Source: an uncultured Spirochaetaceae bacterium (GTDB lineage: Bacteria; Spirochaetota; Spirochaetia; Sphaerochaetales; Sphaerochaetaceae). Taken from it: a stretch of 59,481 nucleotides of DNA. Each line of letters begins with the position of its first letter. Within the stretch, counting starts at the first letter, position 1. The stretch covers positions 1 through 59,481 of the forward strand of contig CALXOH010000035.1 in NCBI GenBank assembly GCA_944389975.1, given 5' to 3'. This document shows positions 24,679-33,672 of the stretch, in pieces. Below the pieces are notes generated by a model that worked only from the letters and a program-made list of their open reading frames with translations, was not told the DNA's origin and searched no databases. The position numbers and the translations under genes were made by a program.

Positions 24679-26811
24679 ATGAGTAAGAAGAAAATCAACT
24701 TCATGTGTACAGCGTTCAGGGACGGCTTCCAGTCGGTCTATGGCGCAAGGGTATTCACAAAAGATTTCATGCCAGCTGTAGCCGCAGCTCGCGAAGCAGG
24801 AATCAAGCACTTTGAAGCAGGTGGCGGCGCACGCTTCCAGGCACTTTATTTCTATACGAACGAAGATGCATTCGAGATGATGGACGAGTTCAGGCGCGTT
24901 GCAGGCCCGGATGCAAACCTCCAGACACTTGCAAGGGGAGTCAACGTAGTAGGACTCGATTCCCAGCCCAGGGATATGATCCAGCTCCATGCAAAGCTCT
25001 TCAAGAAGCACGGCATGACGACGATCAGGAACTTTGACGCACTCAACGACGTCAACAACCTCATCGACTCAGGTAAGGCAATCCACGACGCAGGCCTCAG
25101 GCACGAAGTCACGGTTACGATGATGAGCCTTCCCGAGGGAGTCGTAGGAGCACACGATCCTGACTTCTACGAGAAGATACTCCGCCAGATCCTCGATGCA
25201 GGCATCCCGTACGATTCAGTATGTTTCAAGGATGCATCAGGCACGAGCACACCGCACAACGTGTACGAGACGATCAAGAGGGCAAGGAAGCTCCTCGGAC
25301 CCAACATGAACATCGTATTCCACTCACATGAGACTGCAGGTGTTTCAATCCAGCAGTACATGAGCGCAATCGAAGCTGGTGCAACCCAGGTCGACCTCTC
25401 GCTCGCACCTTGCTCTGGTGGAACATGTCAGCCGGACGTGATCACGATGTGGCACGCACTCAGGGGAACCGATTACACACTCGATGTAGATATCGCAAAG
25501 GTACAGGAAGCTGAAAGGATATTCGAAGACTGCATGAAGGACTACTTCCTCCCACCGGAGGCAACGATGGTCAACCCGAACATCCCGTTCTTCCCACTCC
25601 CGGGCGGCGCACTTACTGCAAACACACAGATGCTCAGGGACAACGGCTTGATGGACAAGTACCCGTTGATCGTAGAGGCTATGGGAGAGACGGTCGCAAA
25701 GGGTGGTTTCGGAACATCGGTAACACCTGTTTCCCAGTTCTACTTCCAGCAGGCATTCAACAACGTGATGTTCGGACCTTGGAAGAAGTTCGCTGAAGGC
25801 TATGGCAAGATGGTTCTCGGCTACTTCGGAAAAACACCGGTTGCACCGGATCCGGAAGTCGTAAAGCTTGCAAGCGAACAGCTCCACCTCGAGCCGACGA
25901 CTGAGAAGTGCGTGGACATCAACGATCGCGATCCGAACAAGGGAAGGGCAGCGGCAGAGAAGATGCTCAAGGACGCAAACCTCCCGATCACGGACGAGAA
26001 CGTATTCATCGCAGCTGCATGTAAAGAGAAGGGTATCCTCTACCTCACAGGCAAAGCACATGTAAACGGCGTCAGGAAGATCAGCGAAGAGAAAGAGAAG
26101 AAGGCCGAGGCAAAGAAGAACACAACCGGCGAATACACAGTCACAGTCAACGGCGTAAGCTATGGCGTCAAGCTCGAAAAGGACAGCGCTGTCGTAAATG
26201 GCACGAAGTATCCTCTTTCGATCGAGGATGGAATCAAAGCATCCGCCCAGACAAAGACGGTGAAGAAGGTTGTGAAGAGCGCAAGTGCAGGAAGCACTGA
26301 AGTAAAAGCTCCGATGCCGGGCCTCGTACTCCGCTTTGCAGTCAAGGAAGGGGATGAAGTCAAGAAGAACGACCTTCTGATGGTCATGGAAGCCATGAAG
26401 ATGGAGAACGAGATCTACGCTCCATGCGATGGCGTTGTCGGACAGATCCTGGTATCCCAGGGCCAGCAGCTCCAGGCAAGCGATGTATTGATGACGATCT
26501 CCGGTTCCGGCGAGGCTGTTGAGGAAGTCGTGGAGGAAGTTGTCGAAGAGGCAGCAGCTCCCGCAGCCGAGGAGAGCGCGCCAGCTCAGTCCGGAGAGGG
26601 CACGGAAGTCAATGCTCCGATGCCGGGCCTCGTACTCCGCTTTGCAGTCAAAGTCGGTGACAAGGTAAATCAGAACGACCTGTTGATGGTAATGGAAGCC
26701 ATGAAGATGGAGAACGAGATCTACGCTCCTGTTGCAGGAACGGTTACTGAGATCTGCGTAAACCAGGGCGACCAGCTCCAGTCAGGTGACAAGCTGATGA
26801 TCATTGGCTGA
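24679..26811 (+). CDS. oadA: oxaloacetate decarboxylase alpha subunit with two biotinyl domains
   Basis: The carboxyltransferase subunit transfers CO2 from oxaloacetate to biotin, giving pyruvate. The 710-residue protein has an N-terminal TIM barrel with FRDGFQS near residue 13, the carbamylated-lysine motif VCFKDASG near 181 and the metal-binding HSHETAG near 215. After a conserved post-barrel domain come two biotinyl domains, each with MEAMKMEN, about 102 residues apart (biotin lysines near 573 and 675), joined by an acidic Val/Glu/Ala linker. Relatives normally carry one. The repeated DNA is nearly identical over long blocks (see the repeat entry). Shine-Dalgarno AGGGGA precedes the ATG. 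Confidence 0.95.
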   Translation: MSKKKINFMCTAFRDGFQSVYGARVFTKDFMPAVAAAREAGIKHFEAGGGARFQALYFYTNEDAFEMMDEFRRVAGPDANLQTLARGVNVVGLDSQPRDMIQLHAKLFKKHGMTTIRNFDALNDVNNLIDSGKAIHDAGLRHEVTVTMMSLPEGVVGAHDPDFYEKILRQILDAGIPYDSVCFKDASGTSTPHNVYETIKRARKLLGPNMNIVFHSHETAGVSIQQYMSAIEAGATQVDLSLAPCSGGTCQPDVITMWHALRGTDYTLDVDIAKVQEAERIFEDCMKDYFLPPEATMVNPNIPFFPLPGGALTANTQMLRDNGLMDKYPLIVEAMGETVAKGGFGTSVTPVSQFYFQQAFNNVMFGPWKKFAEGYGKMVLGYFGKTPVAPDPEVVKLASEQLHLEPTTEKCVDINDRDPNKGRAAAEKMLKDANLPITDENVFIAAACKEKGILYLTGKAHVNGVRKISEEKEKKAEAKKNTTGEYTVTVNGVSYGVKLEKDSAVVNGTKYPLSIEDGIKASAQTKTVKKVVKSASAGSTEVKAPMPGLVLRFAVKEGDEVKKNDLLMVMEAMKMENEIYAPCDGVVGQILVSQGQQLQASDVLMTISGSGEAVEEVVEEVVEEAAAPAAEESAPAQSGEGTEVNAPMPGLVLRFAVKVGDKVNQNDLLMVMEAMKMENEIYAPVAGTVTEICVNQGDQLQSGDKLMIIG
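26293..26808 (+). repeat. tandem duplication of the biotinyl-domain coding sequence, period 306 bp
   Basis: A block starting GCTCCGATGCCGGGCCTCGT at 26308 recurs exactly at 26614, and ATGGAAGCCATGAAGATGGA at 26386 recurs at 26692; both offsets are 306 bp (102 codons). Synonymous positions are conserved in these blocks, pointing to recent duplication or gene conversion. Confidence 0.9.
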
Positions 26812-26823
26812 TAGGAGAATAAA

Positions 26824-28038
26824 ATGGAAGCTATTATAGACGGATTTAAGAACCTTGCCTTGACCACGGGGATTGCGGGATTCATGGGAATCACGGGTGA
26901 CGGTGGAATTGGCAATGCACTCATGATTCTCGTTGGATTCGTCCTCTTGTATCTTGCAGTAAAGAAGGGTTTCGAGCCGCTTCTTCTCATCCCGATCGGA
27001 ATGGGTTGTATCCTCTCGAACATTCCTCTCGCATACATTGCAGGCATCGATCCATCAAACAATGCCCCTGGATTCATCAAGGTACTCTTCACGGGTATCG
27101 ACCTCGGACTCTTCCCTGTCTTGATCTTCATGGGCGTAGGTGCGATGACTGACTTCGGTCCGCTTATCGCAAACCCGAAGACCCTGCTATTGGGAGCAGC
27201 TGCACAGCTTGGAATCTTCACTGCCCTTATCGGAGCGCTGGTTCTCTCCTTCATTCCGGGAATCAACTTCGACCTGGCAGTTGCAGGCAGCATCGGAATC
27301 ATCGGAGGCGCAGACGGCCCGACGGCAATCTATGTAACAAGCCGACTTGCACCTGACTACCTCGGATCGATTGCAGTCGCCGCGTATTCGTACATGGCAC
27401 TCGTTCCGATCATCCAGCCGCCGATCATGAAGGCTTTGACTACTGAAAGCGAAAGAAAGATAAAGATGGAACAGCTCAGGCCTGTCTCCAAGCTCGAGAA
27501 GATCGTCTTCCCGATCATGGTAATCACGCTTTGTGCAATCCTTCTTCCTTCTGCATGTCCTTTGATCGGTGCACTTATGTTCGGTAACTTCGCACGCGAA
27601 TGCGGCGTGATCAACAGGCTTTCTGACACGATGCAGAATGCGCTGATGAACATCGTAACGATCTTCCTCGGACTCTCAGTCGGTTCGAAGATGGCTGCAG
27701 AGAGCTTCTTGAATCTCGAGACTCTCGGAATCCTACTCTTGGGAATGATTGCATTCGGAGTTGGTACAGCTGGTGGTGTTCTTCTTGGAAAGCTCATGAA
27801 CAAGCTCGATCCGAAGCACCCACTCAATCCGCTCATCGGATCAGCTGGCGTATCTGCAGTTCCTATGGCAGCCCGTGTTTCGAGCAAGGTCGGACAGGAA
27901 GCAGATCCTCAGAACTTCCTCCTGATGCATGCCATGGGACCGAACGTATCCGGAGTCATCGGATCAGCGGTGGCGGCAGGTGTTCTCATTTCGACAATCC
28001 CGAACATGATGAGCACGATTGCAGCTGCTGCAATCTGA
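26824..28038 (+). CDS. oadB: oxaloacetate decarboxylase beta subunit, Na+ pump
   Basis: The integral membrane subunit decarboxylates carboxybiotin and exports Na+. At 404 residues it has about ten membrane segments and the diagnostic motif [15 protein letters not shown] near residue 157; a catalytic Asp lies in the GGADGPT loop, with a second conserved membrane region including [10 protein letters not shown] near 253. Shine-Dalgarno TAGGAG lies before the ATG at 26824, 12 nt after oadA. The operon ends at the strong terminator at 28056. Confidence 0.95.
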   Translation: MEAIIDGFKNLALTTGIAGFMGITGDGGIGNALMILVGFVLLYLAVKKGFEPLLLIPIGMGCILSNIPLAYIAGIDPSNNAPGFIKVLFTGIDLGLFPVLIFMGVGAMTDFGPLIANPKTLLLGAAAQLGIFTALIGALVLSFIPGINFDLAVAGSIGIIGGADGPTAIYVTSRLAPDYLGSIAVAAYSYMALVPIIQPPIMKALTTESERKIKMEQLRPVSKLEKIVFPIMVITLCAILLPSACPLIGALMFGNFARECGVINRLSDTMQNALMNIVTIFLGLSVGSKMAAESFLNLETLGILLLGMIAFGVGTAGGVLLGKLMNKLDPKHPLNPLIGSAGVSAVPMAARVSSKVGQEADPQNFLLMHAMGPNVSGVIGSAVAAGVLISTIPNMMSTIAAAAI

Positions 28039-28055
28039 TAGAATCAAAAAGCATT

Positions 28056-28085
28056 AAAGAGGGTCAGATGACCCTCTTTTCTTTT
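28056..28085 (+). terminator. intrinsic terminator of oadGAB
   Basis: AAAGAGGGTCA and TGACCCTCTTT form an 11-bp perfect inverted repeat followed by a T-rich tail (TCTTTT). Confidence 0.9.
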
Positions 28086-28095
28086 GCTTATGTGT

Positions 28096-28101
28096 TATCA
28101 T
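28096..28101 (+). promoter_or_regulatory. -10 hexamer of the esterase gene, leaderless configuration
   Basis: TATCAT ends 7 nt before the ATG at 28109, with no Shine-Dalgarno between. Confidence 0.5.
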
Positions 28102-28108
28102 CTTCCAT

Positions 28109-29023
28109 ATGATCGCACTGTTTTTACTCATCCTTTTTGTAATCTGGAACGTATACCTACCCTTCTACCAGGAGAGGATACATAATCACTTGAAAAGGGA
28201 TGAAAGCAACCTCATATCAGAAAAAGCGCGATCGATCGAGATCAGGAAAGGAAATAGCAGGGCCGTGCTATTCATCCACGGCTACCCATCATCCCCTGAC
28301 ATGTACAGCTATCCGGCGAAAGTGTTTTCCGAATCAGGGTATGACGCGTTCGCGCCCCTGATCCCCACGTTTGCATCAGATATCAAAGCATTTGAGAAAA
28401 CGAACTTCTCAGAGTGGTTCGAGTACATCGATAGCTACTACCTATCGCTGAAAGGGGAATACGAGAAAGTGTACGTAGCAGGAGTTTCGATGGGAGGTGC
28501 GATGACACTTAAGCTTGCGGAGAGGCACCCGGAAATTCCCGCGATAGCAGTTCTTGCAGCCCCTGTGACATACAACAGTTTGATAAGGGATGGGATCGTT
28601 ACGGACTGGAGGACATACTTTGCACGGACGATCGCTCTCTTTGTAAAGAACATCAACGGGAGCGCAGTACTTTCACACCCGGACTCAAACGACGGTGATG
28701 AGAACTGGATCGGATACGGCGGGGTATTTCCGAGGCAAGGGCTTTCGCTGATTTTCAATCTCAAAGCAATAAGAAGGGACCTGGGGAAAGTGAAGTGTCC
28801 TGCAATCCTCATACACGACAAAGGGGATAAGACGGTGCCTTTCGGCAACCAAAGGATAATACGATCCTCGATATCATCGAAGAAAGTGAAAGTACTGTCC
28901 CCCAGGATGGATGATAGATACAAGCATTCACACCACTCTCTTCTCATGTATGAATCTGTAAGAAAAGAGTACACTGATGACATACTTTCATTTTTCATGG
29001 AGGCGACTGATGACAAAGCGTAA
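28109..29023 (+). CDS. membrane-anchored alpha/beta hydrolase, carboxylesterase type
   Basis: 304 residues. An N-terminal hydrophobic helix ([19 protein letters not shown]) should anchor it to the inner membrane. The hydrolase fold follows: oxyanion region [12 protein letters not shown] near residue 53, nucleophile elbow GVSMGG near 128, Asp in [12 protein letters not shown] near 234, and His in the HSHHSLL segment near 273, so the triad is complete. Monoglyceride lipases and carboxylesterases look like this; the substrate is open. The dCMP deaminase gene starts inside its 3' end (14-nt overlap). Confidence 0.85.
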   Translation: MIALFLLILFVIWNVYLPFYQERIHNHLKRDESNLISEKARSIEIRKGNSRAVLFIHGYPSSPDMYSYPAKVFSESGYDAFAPLIPTFASDIKAFEKTNFSEWFEYIDSYYLSLKGEYEKVYVAGVSMGGAMTLKLAERHPEIPAIAVLAAPVTYNSLIRDGIVTDWRTYFARTIALFVKNINGSAVLSHPDSNDGDENWIGYGGVFPRQGLSLIFNLKAIRRDLGKVKCPAILIHDKGDKTVPFGNQRIIRSSISSKKVKVLSPRMDDRYKHSHHSLLMYESVRKEYTDDILSFFMEATDDKA

Positions 29024-29492
29024 GGATTACATATCATGGGATGAATATTTCATGGGCATTGCAGTGCTATCAAGCATGAGGAGCAAAGACCCGAACACCC
29101 AGGTTGGAGCGTGCATCGTAAGCGAAGAGAAAAAGATCGTAGGTGTCGGCTACAACGGTTTCCCAAGGGGATGCTCCGATGATGAACTTCCGTGGGCGCG
29201 CGAAGGGGAATGGTTGGAGACGAAGTATCCGTATGTATGCCATGCTGAGCTGAACGCGATTCTGAACTCTTCAATCACATCGTTAAAAGGTGCAACCCTA
29301 TATGTCGCGCTATTTCCGTGCAACGAATGCGCAAAGGCGATAATCCAGACCGGCATAAGCAAAGTCGTGTATCTATCGGACAAATACCACGACTCGGATC
29401 AGAGCAAAGCGTCGAGAACGATGCTTGAGAGCGCTGGAGTCAAGCTTGAGAAGCTCCAGACGGATAGAAAGGAACTGGTGCTGAAATTCTGA
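29010..29492 (+). CDS. deoxycytidylate (dCMP) deaminase
   Basis: Converts dCMP to dUMP for thymidylate synthesis. The 160-residue protein has the zinc motifs of the cytidine/deoxycytidylate deaminase superfamily: CHAELNAI near residue 71 (His ligand, Glu proton shuttle) and PCNECAKAI near 99 (two Cys ligands). The N-terminal [11 protein letters not shown] and [11 protein letters not shown] segments are typical of the dCMP branch. The ATG at 29010 has GGAGG upstream and lies within the esterase 3' end, so the two genes are coupled. Confidence 0.93.
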   Translation: MTKRKDYISWDEYFMGIAVLSSMRSKDPNTQVGACIVSEEKKIVGVGYNGFPRGCSDDELPWAREGEWLETKYPYVCHAELNAILNSSITSLKGATLYVALFPCNECAKAIIQTGISKVVYLSDKYHDSDQSKASRTMLESAGVKLEKLQTDRKELVLKF

Positions 29493-29564
29493 ACGTGGGA
29501 ATTGCCAAGGATTGACAACAGAGCTTGCTGACGGGGAAAATCGTATGAAAAGGACGGGTATCAC

Positions 29565-29605
29565 GGCAACAAGGCTTAGCGGCCCCTCCTGATGGGAGTA
29601 TTGCC
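29565..29605 (+). promoter_or_regulatory. candidate RNA structure hiding the Shine-Dalgarno of the xanthine dehydrogenase gene
   Basis: GGCAA (29565-29569) can pair with TTGCC (29601-29605). Within this, GGC/GCC (29573-29575 and 29582-29584) and CTCC/GGAG (29586-29589 and 29595-29598) can form two hairpins, giving a three-way junction. The GGAG arm is the only Shine-Dalgarno for the ATG at 29606. It matches no riboswitch class I can name. Confidence 0.3.
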
Positions 29606-32161
29606 ATGCACTTCAACATCAATGGACAACCGATAGAGACAACACAAGATAAAAAGCTGCTTGAATTCCTGCGTGAGGACATGAACCTCACAGGGACAAA
29701 GGATGGATGTGCAGAGGGAGCATGCGGCACATGCACCGTCATTGTAAACGGGATAGCGAAGAAAGCGTGTGTCGTAAAGCTATCCCAGCTTGAAGGCAAA
29801 AGCGTCACTACGATCGAAGGCCTCAATGAAAGGGAAAAGGAAGTGTACGCATATTCCTTTGCGCGCGCAGGGGCAGTCCAGTGCGGATTCTGCACACCCG
29901 GCATGATAATGGCGGCGAAGGCCCTGCTCGATTCAAACAAGAGCCCAACAAGGGAGGATGTGAAGAAAGCGATCAGGGGAAACCTATGCAGGTGCACAGG
30001 CTATGTGAAGATCGAAAATGCAATCCTCCTTGCATCACGCATATTCAATGGTCAGGAGAGCATTGGAAATGAAAGTGAAGCGGGAAACATCGGGGATGGC
30101 ATAATCCGCATCGACGCGGATGAGAAAGCGCTCGGGAAGGGTATATTCACGGATGACATCCGGATAGAAGGAATGGCTTATGTCAGAGCGCTCAGGACAC
30201 CCTACCCCAAAGCTTACATAAGAAAGATTGATACAAGCGCACTGGACGGCGACCCGAGGGTCCTGGGGATAATCAGGAAAGAGGATGTCCCATTCAACAT
30301 GCACGGACACATAACGCTCGACTGGCCGGTACTCTACGGAGAGGGGGATACGACTTCGTACATCGGAGATGCAATCCTTCTCATCGTCGCAAAAAGAGAG
30401 GAAGACCTTGAGGAGTTGAAGGCGCTTGTGAAAGTCGATGCTGATGAACTAGATGGTGTTTTCACTCCGGAAGATGCACTCAAAGATGAAAAGATCGTGC
30501 ATTACTGGGAGAAGAAGAACCTTTACAGGGAAGAAAAGCTTCAGAGGGGAGAGATTCGGAAAGCGTTCGTGGAAGCTGACTATGTTTTAAAGCGAACGTA
30601 CTCCACTCCGCCGACAGAGCATGCGTTCATGGAAAGGGAATGTGCAATCGCAATCCCCGAGGGAAATGGCGTGCACCTATATACGTCCGGACAGAGCATA
30701 TACGACGACAGAATGGAGTGTGCCCGCGTATTGGGGCTTGATGAGAATGACGTGAGGGTGACATCCGCTCTCGTCGGAGGTGGCTTCGGAGGAAAGGAGG
30801 ACATGTCGGTGCAACACCATGCGGCACTTGCCTGTTACATACTGAAGCGCCCTGTGAAGATGAAACTCACCCGTCAGGAGAGTCTCATGGTACATCCCAA
30901 AAGGCACCCGATGGTTATGAGCCTCGAGCTTGCGATGAGAAAGGACGGGAAGATACTCGCTTTGAAGGAAGACATACTTGCAGATACGGGAGCATATGCA
31001 TCCCTCGGAGGCCCTGTGCTTCAGAGGGCATGTACCCACGCAGGAGGCCCCTACTCTTTTGACGCGATAGAAATACGGGGGCGCGCTGTTTATACGAACA
31101 ACATCCCGAACGGCGCATTCCGTGGCTTCGGAGTGACACAGTCGTGCTTTGCAATCGAATCTGCGCTCGATGAGGCCGCAGCAGACCTGGGAATCGATCC
31201 GTTCGACCTAAGGAAGAAGAACATAGTACACCCCGGCGATGTGCTTCCAAACGGGCAGATCGCGGGGGATGACACTGCAATAGAAGAGTGCATGGATGCT
31301 GTAGAAGATGAGTACAGGAAAGCGAAATACAAGGGCATTGCTCTAGGGATGAAGAACGCGGGGATAGGCATGGGCGTACCCGACACGGGACGTGCAATCC
31401 TTTCACTAAGAGATGGAAAGATACATATACGTACAAGCGCTGCATGTATGGGGCAAGGGCTGAAGACGATGGCACTCCAGGTTGCAATCGAAACGCTTTC
31501 CCTTCCACTCTCTTCATTCATGGTGGACGAACCAGATACCCTATACACTCCGAACTCCGGAACATCTACAGCCAGCAGACAGACGCAGTTCACCGGGGAG
31601 GCTGTGAGAAGGGCCGCAGAGGAAATGAGGAAAGCGCTCGAAGAGAACAGTCTTGAAAGTCTCGAAGGAAAGGAATTCTATGGAGAGTATTCTCCGAAGA
31701 CCGATCCTCTGGGATCGAAGAAAGAGCACCCCGTTAGCCACGTTGCATACTCATACTCGGCGCAGCTTGCAATCCTTGGCGATGATGGGAAAGTCGAAAA
31801 GATCGTTGCATCCGCAGATGCCGGAACTGTGATAAACCCACTCTCGATCGAAGGGCAGATGGAAGGCGGAATCGTAACGGGGATGGGATTTGCACTCACT
31901 GAGGATTTCAAGGAAGAGAAAGGAAGGATAAAGCAGCGCTTCGGCACGCTCGGGCTATTAAGAAGCACAGATATCCCGGAAATCGAAGTGAAGATGGTGC
32001 ACGGCAAGAGCAAAGTGGAAGGTGCGTACGGCGCGAAGGGAATCGGAGAGCTCGCTGCAATCCCTACAGCCCCTGCAATCAGAAACGCATATTTCCACTA
32101 CGACGGAAAGAAGCGATACTCCCTTCCATTGGAGGATACCCCGTACTCGAGAAAGAGATAA
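29606..32161 (+). CDS. fused molybdenum hydroxylase, selenium-dependent xanthine dehydrogenase type
   Basis: 851 residues combining two subunits that are separate in many relatives. Residues 1-150 form the [2Fe-2S] part: CAEGACGTC near 32, then CGFCTPG near 92 and NLCRCTGY near 125. Residues from about 165 form the large molybdopterin domain, with GGGFGGKEDMS near 391 and GAFRGFG near 503, and AYGAKGIGELAAIP near the end. There is no FAD domain. This architecture and length fit the selenium-dependent xanthine dehydrogenase family of purine-fermenting anaerobes, in which Se is a labile cofactor, not selenocysteine. No maturation genes lie nearby. It probably hydroxylates xanthine or another purine. 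Confidence 0.85.
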   Translation: MHFNINGQPIETTQDKKLLEFLREDMNLTGTKDGCAEGACGTCTVIVNGIAKKACVVKLSQLEGKSVTTIEGLNEREKEVYAYSFARAGAVQCGFCTPGMIMAAKALLDSNKSPTREDVKKAIRGNLCRCTGYVKIENAILLASRIFNGQESIGNESEAGNIGDGIIRIDADEKALGKGIFTDDIRIEGMAYVRALRTPYPKAYIRKIDTSALDGDPRVLGIIRKEDVPFNMHGHITLDWPVLYGEGDTTSYIGDAILLIVAKREEDLEELKALVKVDADELDGVFTPEDALKDEKIVHYWEKKNLYREEKLQRGEIRKAFVEADYVLKRTYSTPPTEHAFMERECAIAIPEGNGVHLYTSGQSIYDDRMECARVLGLDENDVRVTSALVGGGFGGKEDMSVQHHAALACYILKRPVKMKLTRQESLMVHPKRHPMVMSLELAMRKDGKILALKEDILADTGAYASLGGPVLQRACTHAGGPYSFDAIEIRGRAVYTNNIPNGAFRGFGVTQSCFAIESALDEAAADLGIDPFDLRKKNIVHPGDVLPNGQIAGDDTAIEECMDAVEDEYRKAKYKGIALGMKNAGIGMGVPDTGRAILSLRDGKIHIRTSAACMGQGLKTMALQVAIETLSLPLSSFMVDEPDTLYTPNSGTSTASRQTQFTGEAVRRAAEEMRKALEENSLESLEGKEFYGEYSPKTDPLGSKKEHPVSHVAYSYSAQLAILGDDGKVEKIVASADAGTVINPLSIEGQMEGGIVTGMGFALTEDFKEEKGRIKQRFGTLGLLRSTDIPEIEVKMVHGKSKVEGAYGAKGIGELAAIPTAPAIRNAYFHYDGKKRYSLPLEDTPYSRKR

Positions 32162-32182
32162 TGCAGGGCATTACCCCTGCAT
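32161..32182 (+). terminator. weak hairpin after the xanthine dehydrogenase gene
   Basis: ATGCAGGG and CCCTGCAT form an 8-bp stem around a 6-nt loop immediately after the stop codon. No good T tract follows, so efficiency is doubtful. Confidence 0.35.
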
Positions 32183-32326
32183 GCTCGTTCCTCTATCCGT
32201 ATACCGCTATAGCGTAATGCTATCGACTAGAAAGCCGACTCTATCTGAGAATCGGCAATAGGACTCCATCCTCTACAGTGTGGAGATGAATTGCCGCATC
32301 CGCTTGGTATAAAGCCATATAAATGA

Positions 32327-32332
32327 TATAAT
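32327..32332 (+). promoter_or_regulatory. consensus -10 before the TnpB fragment
   Basis: TATAAT ends 5 nt before the ATG at 32338, without a Shine-Dalgarno. Confidence 0.5.
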
Positions 32333-32337
32333 TAGGT

Positions 32338-32790
32338 ATGGACGACGAGGCAAGAAGAGCAAAGAACAGGACCATCAAGGAAAAGGGCAGGGAGACACGT
32401 CTCCGCCATGCTTCCATGCGCCCCGTCGTCATCGAGCTCAAGCTCGATCTTAAGTGCCTGGGCAACGCAGAACGCAGTAAGATCTTCCTCTTCTTCGTCG
32501 AATGCAGATGGCTATGCAACCACCTCCTTTCCCTTGATGCGGATGCTTTCCGTTCATTCGATACCAGCACGAGGTCAATCACATCGCTGGACAAGGATGG
32601 CAATGTAGTCGAACGCCGGCTGACGATGCCTGCCAAGTTCATACAGGCTGTATATTCCTCGATGAAACAGGATATGAAGGCACTTGCCGCCAAGCGCAGG
32701 AAGACCGAGAAGAAGAACGGTTCGCTGAAATTCAGGTCATCCTATGATTCAATAGAGCTCAATCAGTATAACGGGAATACAACACGGTAA
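32338..32790 (+). pseudogene. N-terminal fragment of an IS200/IS605-type TnpB
   Basis: 150 residues matching only the N-terminal third of TnpB: the start RPVVIELKLDLKCLGNAER region, the helix FLFFVECRWLCNHLL, and KFIQAVYSSMKQDMKALAAKRRK followed by LKFRSSYDSIELNQYN. A stop follows at 32788, and 16 bp later an unrelated gene ends, so the RuvC-like nuclease core and zinc finger are gone. A hairpin CTCTAC-AGT-GTGGAG at 32271-32285 and another near 32234-32256 may be left-end relics. The fragment keeps a consensus -10 box. Confidence 0.75.
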
Positions 32791-32805
32791 GAAAGCATCA
32801 TCAGG

Positions 32806-33672
32806 TCAACGCAAGATGATGGAATTCATCTTCTCCAGTGCCTTTTCCAAAGATGAGCGAAGAAAAGATATAAAGCGCGGGGAAGCGCTTTTGATCATCT
32901 TCTCAACATCATCCATGCTCTTGGGTTTTGCAAGTGCAAGGGCTACAAGTTCCTTCTTTCCAAGAACCCAGGATGCAGGAACGTTGAATCGCCTTGCGAC
33001 CATATCTCGTGCAGAAAAGAATGCCTTGAGATACTCTTTTTCTTCCTTTGACAGCTTACGGATGTCTGTGATCTTGGTCCACGCAGGTGCGCTCTTTCTT
33101 ATCTTCCTTGCTTCAATGAGACGCCTTGTCGCATCCTTCTCAACCTTCTCTTCAACAACTCTGTCCCATAGTACTTTCTCGAGCTCGAAAAGGTATTTGA
33201 CATCCGAGAGGGCATAGAGGATCGCGCTATCATCAAGTGGTCGACGCATCCAATTGAGTTGCTGGAACTTCTTCTTGCTTCCCTCTTCCTTTATCCCGAG
33301 GAACTTCTCTTTGATCTTATCAAGGCCATGCACTTCGCCCAAAGCAAGCGCATATGACCGGATGTCGTATACGTTCTCTATCTTCTCATTGTAGTTCTTA
33401 TATACGATTGCGCCATCGCTTCCGAAATCGAACCAGAGCTTCTTCACGCCCAAGTGGAAGAATGATGAGAGAGTCTCCTTGTCGATCTTGTGGGAAAGCA
33501 CGTCGATCACATAGTATTTCTCTCCGTCATATATCTGGATAAGCGAAAGATGCTCCCCGTACATATGGAGGTTGCACTCCTCTTCGAAGTCCACGGCGAT
33601 CGCATCCTTTTCCGAGAGGGATGCAAAGACTTCAAGCGCCCTCGCCTTCTCTTCTATCATCTCATATTCCAT
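32806..33672 (-). CDS. RNase D-like 3'-5' exoribonuclease
   Basis: A 288-residue DEDDy exonuclease relative. The DxE motif is AVDFEEECN near residue 27, the second Asp lies in LWFDFGSDGAIV or VYDIRSYA, and the Y-x-x-x-D motif is YALSDVKYLFEL near 159. A C-terminal HRDC-like helical region follows (FNVPASWVLGKKELVALAL). RNase D trims tRNA 3' ends; this protein is shorter than E. coli RNase D (375), with one HRDC domain. The ATG at 33672 has GGGGAG 8 nt upstream and overlaps the WYL gene by 11 nt, so longer in-frame sequence is not used. Confidence 0.8.
   Translation of the reverse strand: MEYEMIEEKARALEVFASLSEKDAIAVDFEEECNLHMYGEHLSLIQIYDGEKYYVIDVLSHKIDKETLSSFFHLGVKKLWFDFGSDGAIVYKNYNEKIENVYDIRSYALALGEVHGLDKIKEKFLGIKEEGSKKKFQQLNWMRRPLDDSAILYALSDVKYLFELEKVLWDRVVEEKVEKDATRRLIEARKIRKSAPAWTKITDIRKLSKEEKEYLKAFFSARDMVARRFNVPASWVLGKKELVALALAKPKSMDDVEKMIKSASPRFISFLRSSLEKALEKMNSIILR

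Noticed and set aside
25345-26061. Minus-strand open frame of 238 codons opposite oadA, rich in Cys and His
   Set aside because: Antisense artefact of a highly biased gene; composition is odd and there is no promoter or ribosome site.
29493-29605. Known riboswitch (molybdenum-cofactor, purine or NMT1 type) before the xanthine dehydrogenase gene
   Set aside because: None of the conserved cores I know could be fitted; kept only as an unassigned structure.
29606-32161. In-frame selenocysteine codon in the selenium-dependent-type hydroxylase
   Set aside because: The frame has no internal TGA; selenium in this family is a labile cofactor.
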